A DNA stretch of 64,000 nucleotides from Bacteroidales bacterium. GTDB lineage: Bacteria; Bacteroidota; Bacteroidia; Bacteroidales; P3. The notes beneath the pieces are model-generated. The model saw only the letters and a program-made list of their open reading frames with translations. It was not told the origin of the DNA and ran no database searches. Both the position numbers and the translations under genes were made by a program. Below, piece after piece: positions 24,107 to 32,345 of this stretch (its first letter is position 1; each line of letters starts with the position of its first letter). The stretch is from positions 1-64,000 of the forward strand of contig JAFXAA010000024.1 of assembly GCA_017522105.1 (NCBI GenBank), given 5' to 3'.

Positions 24107-25363
24107 TCAGGCGCTGACGCGGAATCCGAGGTTGTTTTTGTGAGGTGCGAGTGTCTCATGGATGCAGAAATCGCGTAGGCGCTGGAGCGTGATGTCGGTG
24201 CCGTGCAGGGCGGTGTCGATGATGGCCTTGCGGCCCACGTTGACGATCTGTCCACCTGCGAAGGCTGGGTATTCGTCGGCGAGGGTGCGGCAGTCGTCGG
24301 CCGAGAGGGAGGGTATGACGGACTGCCAGAGGCGTGAGCGCACGTCGGCGTCGGGGAGCGTGAAGTGCATCTTGAAGAGGAAGCGACGTTCGAAGGCCGG
24401 GTCGAAAAGATTTTCGAGGTTGGTGGTGGCAATGAGTATGCCCTGGAAGTCCTCGAGGGCCTGGAGGATGATGTTCTGCACGCGGTTGTACATCTGGCCT
24501 GTGGAGGTATCGGTGTATTCGAGGCGGCGGTTGATTATGGCGTCGGCCTCGTTGAGAAGAAGAATTGGAGTGCTCTTGCATTTGAGGATCTGGGCGAAGT
24601 ACTGTGTGAAGATCTGGCGTGCGTTCTTCTCGCTTTCGCCGACCCACTTGCCGTGGATCTGGCTCATGTCGGCCTGGAAGAGTGGGCGGCCTGTAGCGTT
24701 GGCCAGCTGGTAGACGGCCTCGGTCTTGCCGGTTCCCGGAGGGCCGTAGAAGAGGCATGTGAAGCCTGCCTTGAGGCCTGCCTCCCTGAGGCGTCGGTTG
24801 ATCTGGCTGAGGTTGTCGTTTTGGAGGAGTGTGGCGAGCTCGTCGTACTGTGCCTGCACGTCGGGCGAGAAGAAGAGCTGCTTGGCTGGGTGTTTCATGG
24901 CAGGCAGGAGGAGGTCCTGGTGGCCGTCGTCGGCCTCGGTGACGCCCGCGAGGGGGCGGTCGTCGCTTGGGGGTGTGCGACGGGGCTTGTCGACGGAGGC
25001 GGCAGGCGCTTTGTTTTCGCAGAAGGCCTCGAGGACGCCGGAGAGGACGAAGAACTTGGGCTCGGAGTTGCGGACGGTGCGGCGGGCGAAGCCCTTGTCG
25101 ACCAAGGTGTTGAAGTCGGGCATCATGCTGTAGAGGTCCATTACGCTGCATCCGAAGCCATTGGAGAGGTTTACCATCCCCGCGCCGTCGTAGGGTGAGA
25201 GGGCTACGATGGCCGCCAGCAACACGCATTGGCGGTCGGAGAGGTTGAGGTGCGCCGAGAGACTGTCGATCTCGCGTCCGCATACCTTGCGGATTTCCAC
25301 CATGTTGAGGCGTGTGTCGGCGCTGGCGTTGAAGATTTTTTTTAGGGAAAGGAATATGTTCAT
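24107..25363 (-). CDS. AAA+ ATPase with N-terminal helical domain
   Basis: The 418-aa protein has FYGPPGTGKTEAVYQLANAT (Walker A, about residues 209-228), ILLLNEADAIINRR (Walker B with Asn in place of the first Asp), sensor 1 IATTNLE and an arginine-finger region AFERRFLFK. The N-terminal 130 residues are helical (CGREIDSLSAHLNLSDRQCV) and probably bind a substrate. This is a classic AAA+ remodelling type common in Bacteroidetes, not FtsH or ClpX. It is transcribed toward the small membrane peptide and may share its transcript. Confidence 0.8.
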   Translation of the reverse strand: MNIFLSLKKIFNASADTRLNMVEIRKVCGREIDSLSAHLNLSDRQCVLLAAIVALSPYDGAGMVNLSNGFGCSVMDLYSMMPDFNTLVDKGFARRTVRNSEPKFFVLSGVLEAFCENKAPAASVDKPRRTPPSDDRPLAGVTEADDGHQDLLLPAMKHPAKQLFFSPDVQAQYDELATLLQNDNLSQINRRLREAGLKAGFTCLFYGPPGTGKTEAVYQLANATGRPLFQADMSQIHGKWVGESEKNARQIFTQYFAQILKCKSTPILLLNEADAIINRRLEYTDTSTGQMYNRVQNIILQALEDFQGILIATTNLENLFDPAFERRFLFKMHFTLPDADVRSRLWQSVIPSLSADDCRTLADEYPAFAGGQIVNVGRKAIIDTALHGTDITLQRLRDFCIHETLAPHKNNLGFRVSA

Positions 25364-25460
25364 TGAAAATTGAGAATTGCTAAGTTTTAATTGTTAAGCT
25401 TTAAGTTTTAAGTGAAAGTTGTTAAGTTTTAAGTGATTATTGGGAGTTGAAAAGTGGGTG
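25364..25460. repeat. TTAAGTTTTAAG-type repeat region
   Basis: The gap between the LRR gene and the AAA+ gene is filled by degenerate copies of TAAGTTTTAA, TTAAGCTTTAAG and GTTAAGTTTTAAGTG. A sister family (TTTTGAGTTTTGAG) fills 33132-33222. No hairpin with a U-run is visible. Confidence 0.8.
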
Positions 25461-25464
25461 GTGG

Positions 25465-27264
25465 TTAGTATTCGATGATGGTGTTGCAGCCTTGGGGGGC
25501 GAGTCGGTGGAACTGTCCGGCTGTACCTTTTGGCACACGGAATGTTGTCAAGGGGATGATGCCTATCGAGCGGGGAACGCCTGCGAAGGTGACCTCGACA
25601 TTTTGTGAGAAGGCGTGGCTTTCCAGGATCTCGACGCTCTGCGGGATGACGACATCGTTGAGGGCGTTGCAGTCGTAGAAGGCGAGTCGGCCGATGTGTG
25701 TGAGGCCCTCGTTTAGGTCGACATGCGTCAGCGCCCTGCAGTTGGAGAATGCCGACGAGCCTATGGTGGAGAGGGCTGAGGGGAGGTGGAGTTCCACGAG
25801 GTTGTTGCATTGGATGAAGGTCCTTTCGCCTATGCAGCGCAGCGATGCCGGCAGGACGATGCGGCGCAGGTCGTTGTTACACAAGAAGGCGTTGGCGCCT
25901 ATCTGCAGGATGCCGTCGGGAACGGTGACTTCGTCGGCGTGGCCGAAGTAGGCCAGCAGTGTGTCGGAGCAGCAGTCGACGAGCATCTCGTTTTCGACCT
26001 TGAAATTGGGACTGTGGCTCACGACGGTAGCCACAGCGCTGCAGGCTATGGGGTTGTCGGCTATGTGCTCGAGGTAGGGTGGCAGGGTGAGGGTCTTAAG
26101 GCTCGAGCAATTATGGAAGGCGCCGGAATGGATGCTCTTGATGCTGTCGGGCAGCGTCAGCTCCTCGAGCGCCGTGCAGCCGCCGAAGAGGTTGTCTTCA
26201 AGGTCCACGACGGGGCCGGAGATGGAGACGGCCTTGAGGGCTGTGCAGTCAGCGAAGGCGGAGTTGCCGATGATGCCCACATGCGGGGGTATGGTGATTG
26301 AGACGAGGCCCGTGCATCTGCAGAACGCCGATGAGCCAATGATGATGAGATTCAGAGGCAGGACGACCTGACGGACTGTGTCGTTTTCGGCGAAGGCCAA
26401 AGCGCCTATGGTGTTGATGTCGTCGGGTATGACGACCTCGCTGTCGGCGCCATAGTAGCCCACCAGCACGTTGAAGGTCACGTCCTTGTCGTTGCTAAGG
26501 AAGCCGTTGTTGAAATGGTAGCTGGAGTTTGGGTCGGTGTGGATGTTGAGGAGATGGCAGCCTACGAAGGGGTTCTCGCAGAGTGTGGCGCTCGCCGGCA
26601 GCGAGAGGCTTCGGAGCGATGTGCAACCGCCGAAGGCGTTGCGTCCGATGCGTATCTCGTCGCCATCGGTCGTGGGGGCTGAGAAGTTGAGCGAAGAGAG
26701 CCACTGTTGACCGTAGAAGGCGAAATTGTAGATGAAGATGTCCGTCGAGAGGATGTCGACCCGTTCGAGTTGGCTGACAGGCTCCGGCTGACTCCCCGCC
26801 AAGGGGATCACAGTGAGGCCATCGTCGGAGATATCGAGGCTGGCGTCGCCGAAAGGATCGGCCTCGAAGGCTCCCCAGCCGATGAAGCGCACGGAGGAGG
26901 GAATGACGAGGTGCTTCACGCGGCGGAGTCCCCGGAAAGCGTCGTCGGCGATTACCTCAAGGCCTTCGGGGAGGATGAGTTCCTCGAGGTCGTCGAAGCA
27001 ACCCAGAGCCGAAAGGGTGAAGCCGGAGTCATCGCTGCAGCATATCACGCGGCAGCCATCCTTCACGGCGTAGCGGCGGGGGAGGCGCTGCTCGAAGCCG
27101 AGGAGGCGCGTGCCGTCGGAGGAGTAGCGCACGCCAAAGGGGTCGAGGACAGAATCTTCCACATCTTCGGCAGAGGCCTGATAGGCGACGGGGATGTGGC
27201 ATCCCTCGGAGATCTCGACCGGTCCGAAGCAGCGGTCGTCAGGTTGCGTGAAATCTTTTTTCAT
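25465..27264 (-). CDS. BspA-type leucine-rich repeat protein
   Basis: The 599-aa product consists largely of LRR_5 (BspA-like) repeats of about 23 residues. Typical units are LEELILPEGLEVIADDAFRG, VKHLVIPSSVRFIGWGAFEA and LRRIVLPASLRCIGERTFIQ. The N-terminus MKKDFTQPDDRCFGPVEISE has no signal peptide, and there is no T9SS sorting domain, so the protein seems to be cytoplasmic, unlike the surface BspA adhesins. The final 30 residues contain a different beta-rich cap. It is divergent from the methyltransferase-like gene across a 216-bp A/T-rich region. Confidence 0.85.
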   Translation of the reverse strand: MKKDFTQPDDRCFGPVEISEGCHIPVAYQASAEDVEDSVLDPFGVRYSSDGTRLLGFEQRLPRRYAVKDGCRVICCSDDSGFTLSALGCFDDLEELILPEGLEVIADDAFRGLRRVKHLVIPSSVRFIGWGAFEADPFGDASLDISDDGLTVIPLAGSQPEPVSQLERVDILSTDIFIYNFAFYGQQWLSSLNFSAPTTDGDEIRIGRNAFGGCTSLRSLSLPASATLCENPFVGCHLLNIHTDPNSSYHFNNGFLSNDKDVTFNVLVGYYGADSEVVIPDDINTIGALAFAENDTVRQVVLPLNLIIIGSSAFCRCTGLVSITIPPHVGIIGNSAFADCTALKAVSISGPVVDLEDNLFGGCTALEELTLPDSIKSIHSGAFHNCSSLKTLTLPPYLEHIADNPIACSAVATVVSHSPNFKVENEMLVDCCSDTLLAYFGHADEVTVPDGILQIGANAFLCNNDLRRIVLPASLRCIGERTFIQCNNLVELHLPSALSTIGSSAFSNCRALTHVDLNEGLTHIGRLAFYDCNALNDVVIPQSVEILESHAFSQNVEVTFAGVPRSIGIIPLTTFRVPKGTAGQFHRLAPQGCNTIIEY

Positions 27265-27480
27265 GGTGTATGTTGTTTTGTTTATATAAGTCGTTCGCGT
27301 TTGCTCACTCCTATAACGTTAAAAAAGCAATTTTATTACAACCGGTCAAAAATTTTTTTGGCTCCAAACCATAGGAACATAGTAATTGTCTTCAAAATAC
27401 AAAATAAATAGTAACAATCCTTAAATAAATAAAATAATATTATAGGATTTGAGTTATAGGAATTATCGACAAATAAAAAG

Positions 27481-28362
27481 ATGAAAAAATCCATCAAATA
27501 TAACCCGCAGATGACGGTGGAAGAAAACGCTGCCGAGAATGAAGTGTCGATTTCGGCCGTGAGAAACTACCTACAGCGCAACCAAATAGACCAAAGCGGG
27601 GACCGCCAGCGACTACTATTCGATGAGATCCACAAACTGATGGCCGACCATCCGGGTGTCAGCATCTATTGGCTGGCGAAGAAGCTGAAGGTGGATTACA
27701 AGACCGCCAAGCGCTATGCAGCGATGGAGGAGCGCCCAGAGGTGAGGAAAGGGAAACAGTCGGCACTCAAGCCGGGGTTCAATATTGTGAAGAGTGTGTA
27801 TTACAGGGAGAAAGAAATCCTGGAAGGCATTATGGCGCTGTACTTGAAGAAAGGCAGGTTTGATGCTGACATGACCTATTCCAGGGGAGGATTCTACCGC
27901 TACATACCGCAACCGCGCCTAAAATACGACATTGAACCGAAGGGAGATGATGTGCGGCAGCTGGAAGAGTTTGACGAGCTGGCCGACGGCAGCTTGGAGA
28001 GCGTGGTTATCGACCTGCCGTTCTTCGTTGCCCCCGAGCCGGGAGAGTTTTACTATGCAGAGCGGTATGGCACATTCCATTCTGTCGACGAGTTATTAAA
28101 GACACATGCCGACATGATGCGACGTGCAACAAGAAAACTGATGGCACATGGCCTGCTGGTCATGAAGACGCAGTCGTTCGTCTATGGCAACCGACAGATA
28201 TGGACAAACTATCATCTCTACGAATATGCGCGGGAGCTGAACCTGGAGATGGTAGACGAGTTTGTGTCGGTAAACCCCAGGCGTATGCTGCGCATAAGCG
28301 GCAAACAGCAGCATGCACGGCGATTCCACGCCTACTTTCTCTGTTTCATGAAAGAAAAATAG
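27481..28362 (+). CDS. divergent DNA methyltransferase-like protein with N-terminal helix-turn-helix region
   Basis: The 293-aa protein has an N-terminal helical region (residues about 10-85, VEENAAENEVSISAVRNYLQ and YWLAKKLKVDYKTAKRYAAM) with two possible HTH units. The rest matches an N6/N4 methyltransferase layout. FDADMTYSRGGFYR corresponds to the start of the SAM region, and LESVVIDLPFFV holds DLPF where DPPF or DPPY is expected. MKTQSFVYGNRQIWTNYHLY and a terminal QHARRFHAYFLCFMK match the later strands. The Asp-Leu-Pro-Phe change at the catalytic motif makes activity uncertain. No restriction nuclease is next to it, so it is an orphan. Confidence 0.6.
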   Translation: MKKSIKYNPQMTVEENAAENEVSISAVRNYLQRNQIDQSGDRQRLLFDEIHKLMADHPGVSIYWLAKKLKVDYKTAKRYAAMEERPEVRKGKQSALKPGFNIVKSVYYREKEILEGIMALYLKKGRFDADMTYSRGGFYRYIPQPRLKYDIEPKGDDVRQLEEFDELADGSLESVVIDLPFFVAPEPGEFYYAERYGTFHSVDELLKTHADMMRRATRKLMAHGLLVMKTQSFVYGNRQIWTNYHLYEYARELNLEMVDEFVSVNPRRMLRISGKQQHARRFHAYFLCFMKEK

Positions 28363-28419
28363 AGTCTTTAATTGCGGCGCAATTGGCAGAAGCCGTCTTA
28401 TAGTATTTCCAATGGATGG

Positions 28420-28809
28420 TTATCTGGGTACGATTTCGATGTGGCTGCTGCCGGTGTTGCCTTGTGGTATGAGGCGTATCTGCGTGGTGATGCGTTCGGA
28501 CATGGTGTTGGTGTGGCTGATGACGCCGACTTTCTTGCCCTGCGAGGACTGGAGCACGGCGAGGGAGTCGATGACGGTGGCGAGGGTGTCGGGGTCGAGG
28601 GTGCCGAAGCCTTCGTCGATGAAGAGGTCGTCGAATGAGATGTTCCTGGAGGAGAGCGAGGAGAGACCGAGAGCGAGGCCCAGGATGCCGATACCTGTCC
28701 AGCCGGGCAGTGTAAGACCTAGCACGGCGCCTATCGTCAGGCCGATGGCTATTCTCAGCAAGAGGCTGAAGGAAGTGTATTTGAGTAGTAATTTCTTAGT
28801 TATGTTCAT
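28420..28809 (-). CDS. in-frame chimera: SstT-like N-terminus joined to SbcC C-terminus
   Basis: Residues 1-44 (MNITKKLLLKYTSFSLLLRI, then AIGLTIGAVLGLTLPGWTGI) match the start of a dicarboxylate/Ser-Thr:Na+ symporter such as SstT. From residue 45 the sequence is the C-terminus of the SbcC exonuclease: LALGLSSLSSRNISFDDLFI, then DEGFGTLDPDTLATVIDSLA and VGVISHTNTMSERI. That part holds the Walker B and D-loop but no Walker A, coiled coil or zinc hook. A deletion with ends in two genes has fused them in frame at about 28675-28690, at a shared LG. The 129-aa product can be neither transporter nor nuclease. It follows the GNAT gene by 6 bp. Confidence 0.85.
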   Translation of the reverse strand: MNITKKLLLKYTSFSLLLRIAIGLTIGAVLGLTLPGWTGIGILGLALGLSSLSSRNISFDDLFIDEGFGTLDPDTLATVIDSLAVLQSSQGKKVGVISHTNTMSERITTQIRLIPQGNTGSSHIEIVPR

Positions 28810-28815
28810 GGCTTT

Positions 28816-29346
28816 TTATTGTTTGTTTAGAGTGTTGTCCAATCGCATGATGCGCACTGGCTTGTCGCCCCCGAGCTGCAGGTGGCTGCAGCGGTTTGTC
28901 ATTCCGGTGTCGTGGAAGCCGCACTTCTCCATCACCTTGCCTGAGGCCGGGTTCTCGGGGAAGTAGTCGGCCCACAGGGTGCTGAACCCTTTGTCGCGGA
29001 AGCAGTGGTCCACCAGCAGCCGCAGGGCCTCTGTGCAGATGCCGCGGTTCCAGTAGGGACGTGCCACCCAATATCCAGCTTCGGCGTCGTTCTCGCCAAT
29101 GTCGATATTGCTCTCGCCGTGGGCGTAGTAGCCTATGCAGCCGATAGCCTCACCCGTCTCTTTGAGCTCGATGGCCCAGATGTGGTCGCTGCGGAAGAGG
29201 GTGCGGATAATCTCAAGGCTTTCCTCCACACTCTTGTGCGGCGGCCAGCCGGCGCGTGGCCCAACCTCGGGGTCTGAGGCGTATTTATACAGTGCTGCGG
29301 CATCGCCGTCGCTCCACGGACGTAGCAGTATACGTTCTGTTTGCAT
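28816..29346 (-). CDS. RimJ/RimL-type GNAT N-acetyltransferase
   Basis: From ATG 29346 the 176-aa protein begins MQTERILLRPWSDGDAAALY, the standard start of RimJ/RimL-type acetyltransferases. It continues with IGCIGYYAHGES and GYWVARPYWNRGICTEALRL (acetyl-CoA-binding loop). ATG 29358 is an alternative start 12 bp upstream. It transfers acetyl from acetyl-CoA to an amino group of an unknown protein or small molecule. The promoter at 29387-29417 drives it and probably the chimera 6 bp downstream. Confidence 0.85.
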   Translation of the reverse strand: MQTERILLRPWSDGDAAALYKYASDPEVGPRAGWPPHKSVEESLEIIRTLFRSDHIWAIELKETGEAIGCIGYYAHGESNIDIGENDAEAGYWVARPYWNRGICTEALRLLVDHCFRDKGFSTLWADYFPENPASGKVMEKCGFHDTGMTNRCSHLQLGGDKPVRIMRLDNTLNKQ

Positions 29347-29386
29347 GGTTCTTTGCATTGACAAATCAGTGCTTGGTTGCACGCTG

Positions 29387-29417
29387 CAAAGATACGAAAT
29401 AATAGCCAATCTGCAAA
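29387..29417 (-). promoter_or_regulatory. promoter of the GNAT gene
   Basis: On the minus strand TTTG (29414-29417) and TATCTTTG (29387-29394) are separated by 19 bp. This is the left half of a divergent promoter region. Confidence 0.7.
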
Positions 29418-29445
29418 AACAATTGTCACAATCTCGGAAAAAATG

Positions 29446-29453
29446 TATTTTTG
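29446..29453 (+). promoter_or_regulatory. -7 box TATTTTTG of the SGNH esterase gene
   Basis: TATTTTTG lies 26 bp before ATG 29479. A weak -33 (ATTG, 29422-29425) is 20 bp upstream. Confidence 0.6.
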
Positions 29454-29478
29454 CATTGTTTTTTGACAAGGTGAACCT

Positions 29479-30750
29479 ATGAATAAGACATTGTGTAAGT
29501 GTTGGGCTTTCAGTATGATGATGGCTTTGTCGGCACTTATGGCCACCGGCGTGAGCGGGCAGGCTGACGTGCTCTTTGTAGGCAACAGTTATATCTACAC
29601 AAACAATCTGCCGCAGATGACGGCCGACGTCGCCTCCAGTGCCGGCTACAGGATGACGTGGGAGAGCAATGCCCCCGGCGGCTGCACCTTCAGCCAGCAC
29701 TGCACCAATCAGAGCATGACGATGATACGCAACGGCGGGTGGGATTTCGTGGTGCTGCAGGAGCAGAGCCAGTATCCGTCGTTCCCGCAGTGGCAGGTGG
29801 AGGCCGAGGTGTTTCCTTATGCTGCGCGCCTTGTCGACTCTGTCTATGCCGCCAACCCCTGCGCCGAGCCCATGTTCTACATGACCTGGGGGCGTAGGGA
29901 CGGCGATGCCTCCAACGCCGCCGTCTTCCCCGTGCTGGGCACATACGAGGGTATGGACAGCATGCTCTACGAGCGCTATATGCAGATGGCTGCAGATAAC
30001 GACGCCTCCGTTTGCCCCGTGGGGCGTGTGTGGCGCTACCTGAGGACCAACCACCCATCTATAGAGCTCTACCAGAGTGACGGCAGCCATCCGTCCGTGG
30101 CCGGCACCTACGCGGCGGCGTGCTCCTTCGCCGTCATGTTCTTCGGCTTGGACCCGAGGACCGTCCACTATTGCCCGACAGCCATCAGCCAGCAGGTGGC
30201 CGATACCATACGGCAGGCGGTCTATACGGTCGTCTACAGCCAGTTGCCGCAATGGCGTCGCCCGGTGCCGCAGGCCACCGTCGCGCTACAGGGTGTCGGT
30301 GGCCGCGAGGCTGTCCTTACGGCTCACATCGCCAATGCCGACGGCCTCGTATGGCATTTCGGCGACGGCGACAGCATGACAACCCATGACAGCGTCGTCA
30401 CCCATACCTATGCCGACACCGGCAGCTACACGGTGTCGGTTGTCGCCACCCGTCACTGCATGTCCGACACGGCGCTGCTTACCATCCACATTCAGGACAG
30501 CATGTCTGTAGGCATAGTCGCGGCAACACAAGGCATGACGGCGGTCGTCTACCCAAATCCGGCCAGCGACCGTGTGGAGGTCGTCGTCGACGGCTGCGAT
30601 GTCACCCTGCAGGACAACGAGGTGACACTCCTCTCGTCCGACGGCCGCAGCTACGCCCTGCAGCGCTTCGCCGACCTGCCGTCGGGGCTCTACACTGTGC
30701 GTGTTGTCCATCGGGGGCATCAGCATCTCGGCAAGGTCATAAAACGGTAG
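29479..30750 (+). CDS. secreted SGNH/GDSL-type esterase with PKD domain and T9SS sorting domain
   Basis: The 423-aa protein has an N-terminal signal sequence (MMALSALMATGVSGQA). The SGNH-type nucleophile block is VGNSYIYTNNLP near residue 34, and the catalytic DGSHPSVAGTY lies near 197. A PKD-like segment with WHFGDGDSMTTHD and HTYADTGSYTVSV covers about 290-335. The C-terminus (VVYPNPASDRVEV ... GLYTVRVVHRGH) is a type A T9SS sorting signal, so the enzyme is exported and anchored or released at the surface. The substrate is probably an acetylated or acylated polymer. A strong hairpin terminator follows. Confidence 0.8.
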   Translation: MNKTLCKCWAFSMMMALSALMATGVSGQADVLFVGNSYIYTNNLPQMTADVASSAGYRMTWESNAPGGCTFSQHCTNQSMTMIRNGGWDFVVLQEQSQYPSFPQWQVEAEVFPYAARLVDSVYAANPCAEPMFYMTWGRRDGDASNAAVFPVLGTYEGMDSMLYERYMQMAADNDASVCPVGRVWRYLRTNHPSIELYQSDGSHPSVAGTYAAACSFAVMFFGLDPRTVHYCPTAISQQVADTIRQAVYTVVYSQLPQWRRPVPQATVALQGVGGREAVLTAHIANADGLVWHFGDGDSMTTHDSVVTHTYADTGSYTVSVVATRHCMSDTALLTIHIQDSMSVGIVAATQGMTAVVYPNPASDRVEVVVDGCDVTLQDNEVTLLSSDGRSYALQRFADLPSGLYTVRVVHRGHQHLGKVIKR

Positions 30751-30752
30751 CC

Positions 30753-30802
30753 AATAAAAGACAGCGGGCCCGCAATGAATTGCGGGCCCGCTGTCTTTTA
30801 TT
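30753..30802. terminator. bidirectional hairpin terminator
   Basis: Perfect 23-bp arms (30753-30775 and 30780-30802) with core GACAGCGGGCCCGCAA, a TGAA loop, and A/T runs at both ends. It separates the convergent esterase and aminopeptidase genes. Confidence 0.9.
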
Positions 30803-30811
30803 GTCGTGTTG

Positions 30812-32239
30812 CTACTCCTCCGGGGCGAACATCGGGTCCCAGGCGGGGAGCATGACGGGCTTCTGGTCCATCATGGCGCGGATGTTGGCGGGGATGTACT
30901 TCTCCTCCAGCACCACGCGGAACATGTACTCGTTGAACCAGTCGTTGGTCATGATCAGGTTGCCCTGCCAGCCGTAGTTGGGGCCCCAGCTGTTCTCCAC
31001 CATCCACTTCAGCGGCTTGCCGTCCTTGTCGAGGTCGACGGCGCAGAGTGTCATGGCGTGGCTGCTGCCGCTGGCGAAGGTGCTGACGCGCTGCTTCTTG
31101 TCCATGCCGAAGGTGGTGCCCATGAGGCTCTCGTAGTCGTAGTTGTTCATATCCATCAGGCCGTTGTCGCGGTTGAGGAACTTGCCCACGTCGCAGCTGA
31201 AGTACATCATCGTGCTGTCCTTGATGGAGGCTATGCACATGGGGGCGATGTCCTCCATGGGCAGGTTGAGGTAGCGCCAGTTCTGGCCGTCGTAGACGTG
31301 GCGGTCGTACTGTATCTCATAGACTTTGTAGTACTCGCGCGTGGGGTCGTTCATCACCATGTAGTACTTGCTGAAGTCGGTCTTGGCGAACTTCTCGTAG
31401 AACTCCTTGGGAGTGTAGGTGGCGGTCTCCACGATCTCGCCCTTGGCGTTCTTCTGCTGCCAGGTGAACTGCGCCGGGGGCTCGCCCATGGTGAGGGCCA
31501 GCATGCGGTAGATGGTGCCGAGCATCTCGGTCTTCTTGGCCTGGAGTTTTGCGGGCGTTATGCCCTTCTGGGCGGCCATCTCGCGCAGCTGAAGGCCATC
31601 CTCGCGCAGCTTGAGGGCGATGAGGTTGCTGATGCTGCTGGTGTTGTTGGTGTTGTAGGTCTCCGGCATCACGTCGGCAGGCACGAGGCCATACTTGTCT
31701 ATCAGGTTGGCCACTCCGGTGAACTGGCCGCCGTCGCCAATGGGGTTCTTGAAGAGCCACTCCACCTCCTGGTCGTTCATGGGCTTTTTGTACGTGTCTA
31801 TCATGGCCTGCAGGAAGAGGTTGCTCTTCTCCAGCTGGTCGTAGAAGAAGAGGTAGGCCTGCGAGAACTGGAAGTCGGCAGGCAGGTGGTGCTTGCGGAT
31901 GGCCTGGTTGCGGAGCACGTTCATGCCGGTGAACATCCAGCAGCGGCCGCTGCTCTTCTGGTCGGTGACGGCCTTGCTGACCACGCGGTTGGAGAAGTGC
32001 GAGTCAAACTTCGTGGCGTTCTCATAGTTCATGGCCAGCTTCTGCGGGCTCTGGTTCACCATGATGTTGCGCAGGGCCTTGTCGGAGGCCGAGCCGCCGA
32101 AGCCCTTCTTCATCTGCTGCATCATCTCGGTAGTGATGCCTCCGTTGTAGTCGGGCTGAGCCTGTTTCTTCTTCTGTGCCGTGGCGCCGCCGCAGACGAG
32201 CATGGCGCCGATGGCTAATGCTAAATATTTCTTCGTCAT
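30812..32239 (-). CDS. pepC: aminopeptidase C (bleomycin hydrolase family), exported
   Basis: I start at ATG 32239 (MTKKYLALAIGAMLVCGGAT), 30 bp after the minus-strand promoter box. The longer frame to 32449 crosses that promoter. The 475-aa product has a signal peptide. Catalytic Cys lies in TDQKSSGRCWMFTGMN, His in ASGSSHAMTLCAVD and Asn in WMVENSWG, the C1B papain-type triad. It should cleave N-terminal residues from peptides in the periplasm or outside the cell. Exported PepC copies are common in Bacteroidales. Confidence 0.9.
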   Translation of the reverse strand: MTKKYLALAIGAMLVCGGATAQKKKQAQPDYNGGITTEMMQQMKKGFGGSASDKALRNIMVNQSPQKLAMNYENATKFDSHFSNRVVSKAVTDQKSSGRCWMFTGMNVLRNQAIRKHHLPADFQFSQAYLFFYDQLEKSNLFLQAMIDTYKKPMNDQEVEWLFKNPIGDGGQFTGVANLIDKYGLVPADVMPETYNTNNTSSISNLIALKLREDGLQLREMAAQKGITPAKLQAKKTEMLGTIYRMLALTMGEPPAQFTWQQKNAKGEIVETATYTPKEFYEKFAKTDFSKYYMVMNDPTREYYKVYEIQYDRHVYDGQNWRYLNLPMEDIAPMCIASIKDSTMMYFSCDVGKFLNRDNGLMDMNNYDYESLMGTTFGMDKKQRVSTFASGSSHAMTLCAVDLDKDGKPLKWMVENSWGPNYGWQGNLIMTNDWFNEYMFRVVLEEKYIPANIRAMMDQKPVMLPAWDPMFAPEE

Positions 32240-32268
32240 ATTGTGTTGTGTTTTGTCATTTCGCGGTG

Positions 32269-32276
32269 CAAAGATA
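32269..32276 (-). promoter_or_regulatory. -7 box TATCTTTG of pepC
   Basis: CAAAGATA on the plus strand, 30 bp upstream of the pepC start. It is part of a divergent promoter pair with 32309-32316. Confidence 0.65.
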
Positions 32277-32308
32277 CATATTTTTTCCCACATGTTGAAA
32301 ATAATGTG

Positions 32309-32316
32309 TACTTTTG
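32309..32316 (+). promoter_or_regulatory. -7 box TACTTTTG of the glutathione peroxidase gene
   Basis: TACTTTTG lies 30 bp before ATG 32346. No clean -33 TTTG is seen at 20 bp. Confidence 0.55.
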
Positions 32317-32345
32317 CAGCCTGAAAAACATAAACAACAACACAA

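Noticed and set aside
27265-27480. riboswitch or small RNA in the A/T-rich divergent region
   Set aside because: No conserved structure or motif is visible; it is best treated as a divergent promoter region.
28816-30252. long minus-strand frame continuing past the GNAT start
   Set aside because: It crosses the promoter region and is antisense to the esterase; the GNAT domain starts at 29346 or 29358.
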